Assembly (NCBI GenBank): GCA_035308525.1 | Contig: DATGGM010000220.1 | Coordinates: forward strand, 1-32,155 | DNA: 32,155 nt | Origin: Bog-159 sp035308525 | Lineage (GTDB): Bacteria > Acidobacteriota > Terriglobia > Bryobacterales > Bryobacteraceae | Reading direction: 5' to 3' | Part shown: piece after piece, positions 31,361 to 32,155 of the stretch | Numbering within the stretch: position 1 is the first letter of the stretch | Layout: each line of letters opens with the position of its first letter | The notes under the pieces: generated by a model | What the model was told of the DNA's origin: nothing | Databases searched by the model: none | Seen by the model: the letters and a program-made list of their open reading frames with translations, nothing else | Translations under genes and position numbers: made by a program

Positions 31361-32155
31361 GTGGGGTCGCGCCCCGCCATCATCACCTCAGGGATAATTT
31401 TCGCCGGATTTTTCGTCCTCTCCGGGCAATCATCAGACTTTTCTGGCACCCTGGAACAACTAAAGGGGACGCTGAAAAAGCTCCAAGCGGAAGTCAAGGA
31501 CTTACAGCAAACAGTCCAGCAACTTTCGCATGAAACAAAAAAGAGACGCTCCCCTAAAGCTCCGGATATCCACGCGGCAGTGGTTCCCACAGTTCCCGCG
31601 GAGCTGTCCGACTTGGAAAAAGCTGGGAGCGCTTACCTTGAAGGTCACCGCCTTGAGGAGCAAAAGCTGTACCGGGCGGCACTGGATTCCTACTCACGCG
31701 TAATCCGGTTCGATCCCCAGCGTGATGCCGCGTTTTTGCATCGCGGGTACTGCTATTACCATCTCGGAGAAAGCGCGGACGCGATCGCCGATTTCATTCA
31801 ATCCCTGACGCTGCAGCCGAATAACTCACGAGCTTATCTGGCGCGGGCCAAGGCATACGCAGCCATGGGACAGATCTCTCAAGCCATGCAGGACGCAAGC
31901 GAGGCAATCGGCCGCGAACCCAAGAATCCGGATGGATATCTGCTACGCGGGCACTTGTATCAGCAGCAGGAGCAGAACCAAGCAGCGATCGAGGACTATA
32001 CGAGTGCGTTGTTGCTGGCTCCCGGCTCCGAAAGAGCCCTTCTAGGGAGAGCCGCCAGCTTATTGCGGACAGGCAAATTAGACCTTGCACTGGCGGATTG
32101 CGACGGCACGCTGCGCATCAATTCTAATGCCGTTGGAGCGTATATGTGCCGGGCG
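31361..32155 (+). CDS. Secreted TPR-repeat protein, C-terminus cut by window edge
   Basis: A GTG at 31361, with GGAG five bases upstream, opens a frame of 265 codons that runs off the right edge without a stop. It has a signal-like segment ('AIITSGIIFAGFFVLSGQS'), a coiled coil (about 28-62, 'LEQLKGTLKKLQAEVKDLQQTVQQL'), a Lys/Pro-rich linker, then TPR units from about 90: 'LEEQKLYRAALDSYSRVIRFDPQ', 'AFLHRGYCYYHLGESADAIADF', 'AYLARAKAYAAMGQISQAMQDASEAIGREPK' and 'GYLLRGHLYQQQEQNQAAIEDYTSALLLAP'. TPRs mediate protein-protein contacts. The coiled coil plus TPR layout resembles YbgF/CpoB-like periplasmic proteins, but that is only a resemblance. The antisense frame has shadow composition. Confidence 0.8.
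   Translation, partial: MGSRPAIITSGIIFAGFFVLSGQSSDFSGTLEQLKGTLKKLQAEVKDLQQTVQQLSHETKKRRSPKAPDIHAAVVPTVPAELSDLEKAGSAYLEGHRLEEQKLYRAALDSYSRVIRFDPQRDAAFLHRGYCYYHLGESADAIADFIQSLTLQPNNSRAYLARAKAYAAMGQISQAMQDASEAIGREPKNPDGYLLRGHLYQQQEQNQAAIEDYTSALLLAPGSERALLGRAASLLRTGKLDLALADCDGTLRINSNAVGAYMCRA

Noticed and set aside
31135..31590. Minus-strand frame of 151 codons at the right end
   Set aside because: The plus strand has a GTG start with ribosome binding site, signal peptide, coiled coil and TPR units across the same bases.

Overview
The window looks like chromosomal DNA from a GC-rich Acidobacteriota, most likely the Bryobacterales / Solibacter lineage. This is inferred from gene content, not from a marker gene: Tat-exported xylose-isomerase-like TIM barrels, a CxxCH small cytochrome beside YVTN propellers, many secreted Ig/DUF4082-type proteins, and a secreted protein opening with a 'TPCRLVDTR...DINGYY' domain that I associate with this phylum. 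No rRNA, tRNA, CRISPR array, transposase or phage module was seen.

Layout. 1-2295 (minus): a sugar or sugar-acid catabolic cluster with a fumarylacetoacetase-family hydrolase (cut by the window edge) and two coupled Tat-signal sugar isomerase/epimerase-like proteins. 2422-9866 (plus): a compact eight-gene chemosensory operon, cheW-mcp-cheA-cheR-cheD-cheY-cheX-cheB. The last six genes overlap by 4-19 bases, which suggests translational coupling. No flagellar gene is present, so the output is unknown. 9878-10568 (minus): a 55-residue membrane peptide and a two-CBS protein. 10621-12936: a polyhydroxyalkanoate (PHA) module, with a PhaR-type repressor divergent from a repeat-built phasin-like protein, followed by a lipase-fold hydrolase. 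The phasin promoter is near-consensus and carries a perfect palindrome matching the TGC-rich PhaR operator pattern.

12863-19842: a TonB-C-domain protein and an alpha/beta hydrolase (minus), a UPF0173 metallo-beta-lactamase-fold hydrolase (plus), an L-rhamnose-mutarotase / deoxysugar-isomerase pair (minus), a GT-C-like membrane protein, and two small membrane proteins (plus). 19863-21344 (minus): a broken MOSC-domain gene and an isocitrate lyase/PEP-mutase family enzyme. 21440-26621: a secreted c-type cytochrome coupled to a YVTN propeller, an unrecognised 394-residue protein (minus), and a 777-residue propeller-phosphoesterase fusion. 26668-32155: large secreted surface proteins (Ig/DUF4082; 17-residue repeats with an S74 self-processing chaperone domain) and a partial TPR lipoprotein-like or secreted protein running off the right edge.

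The most interesting items are the chemosensory operon (receptor without HAMP but with a C-terminal EFTEF tether candidate, CheA without P2 and with an extra N-terminal helical region), the PhaR/phasin control region, the S74 secreted repeat protein outside any phage context, and the internally deleted MOSC gene. All family calls come from reading the translated sequence; none was checked against a database.
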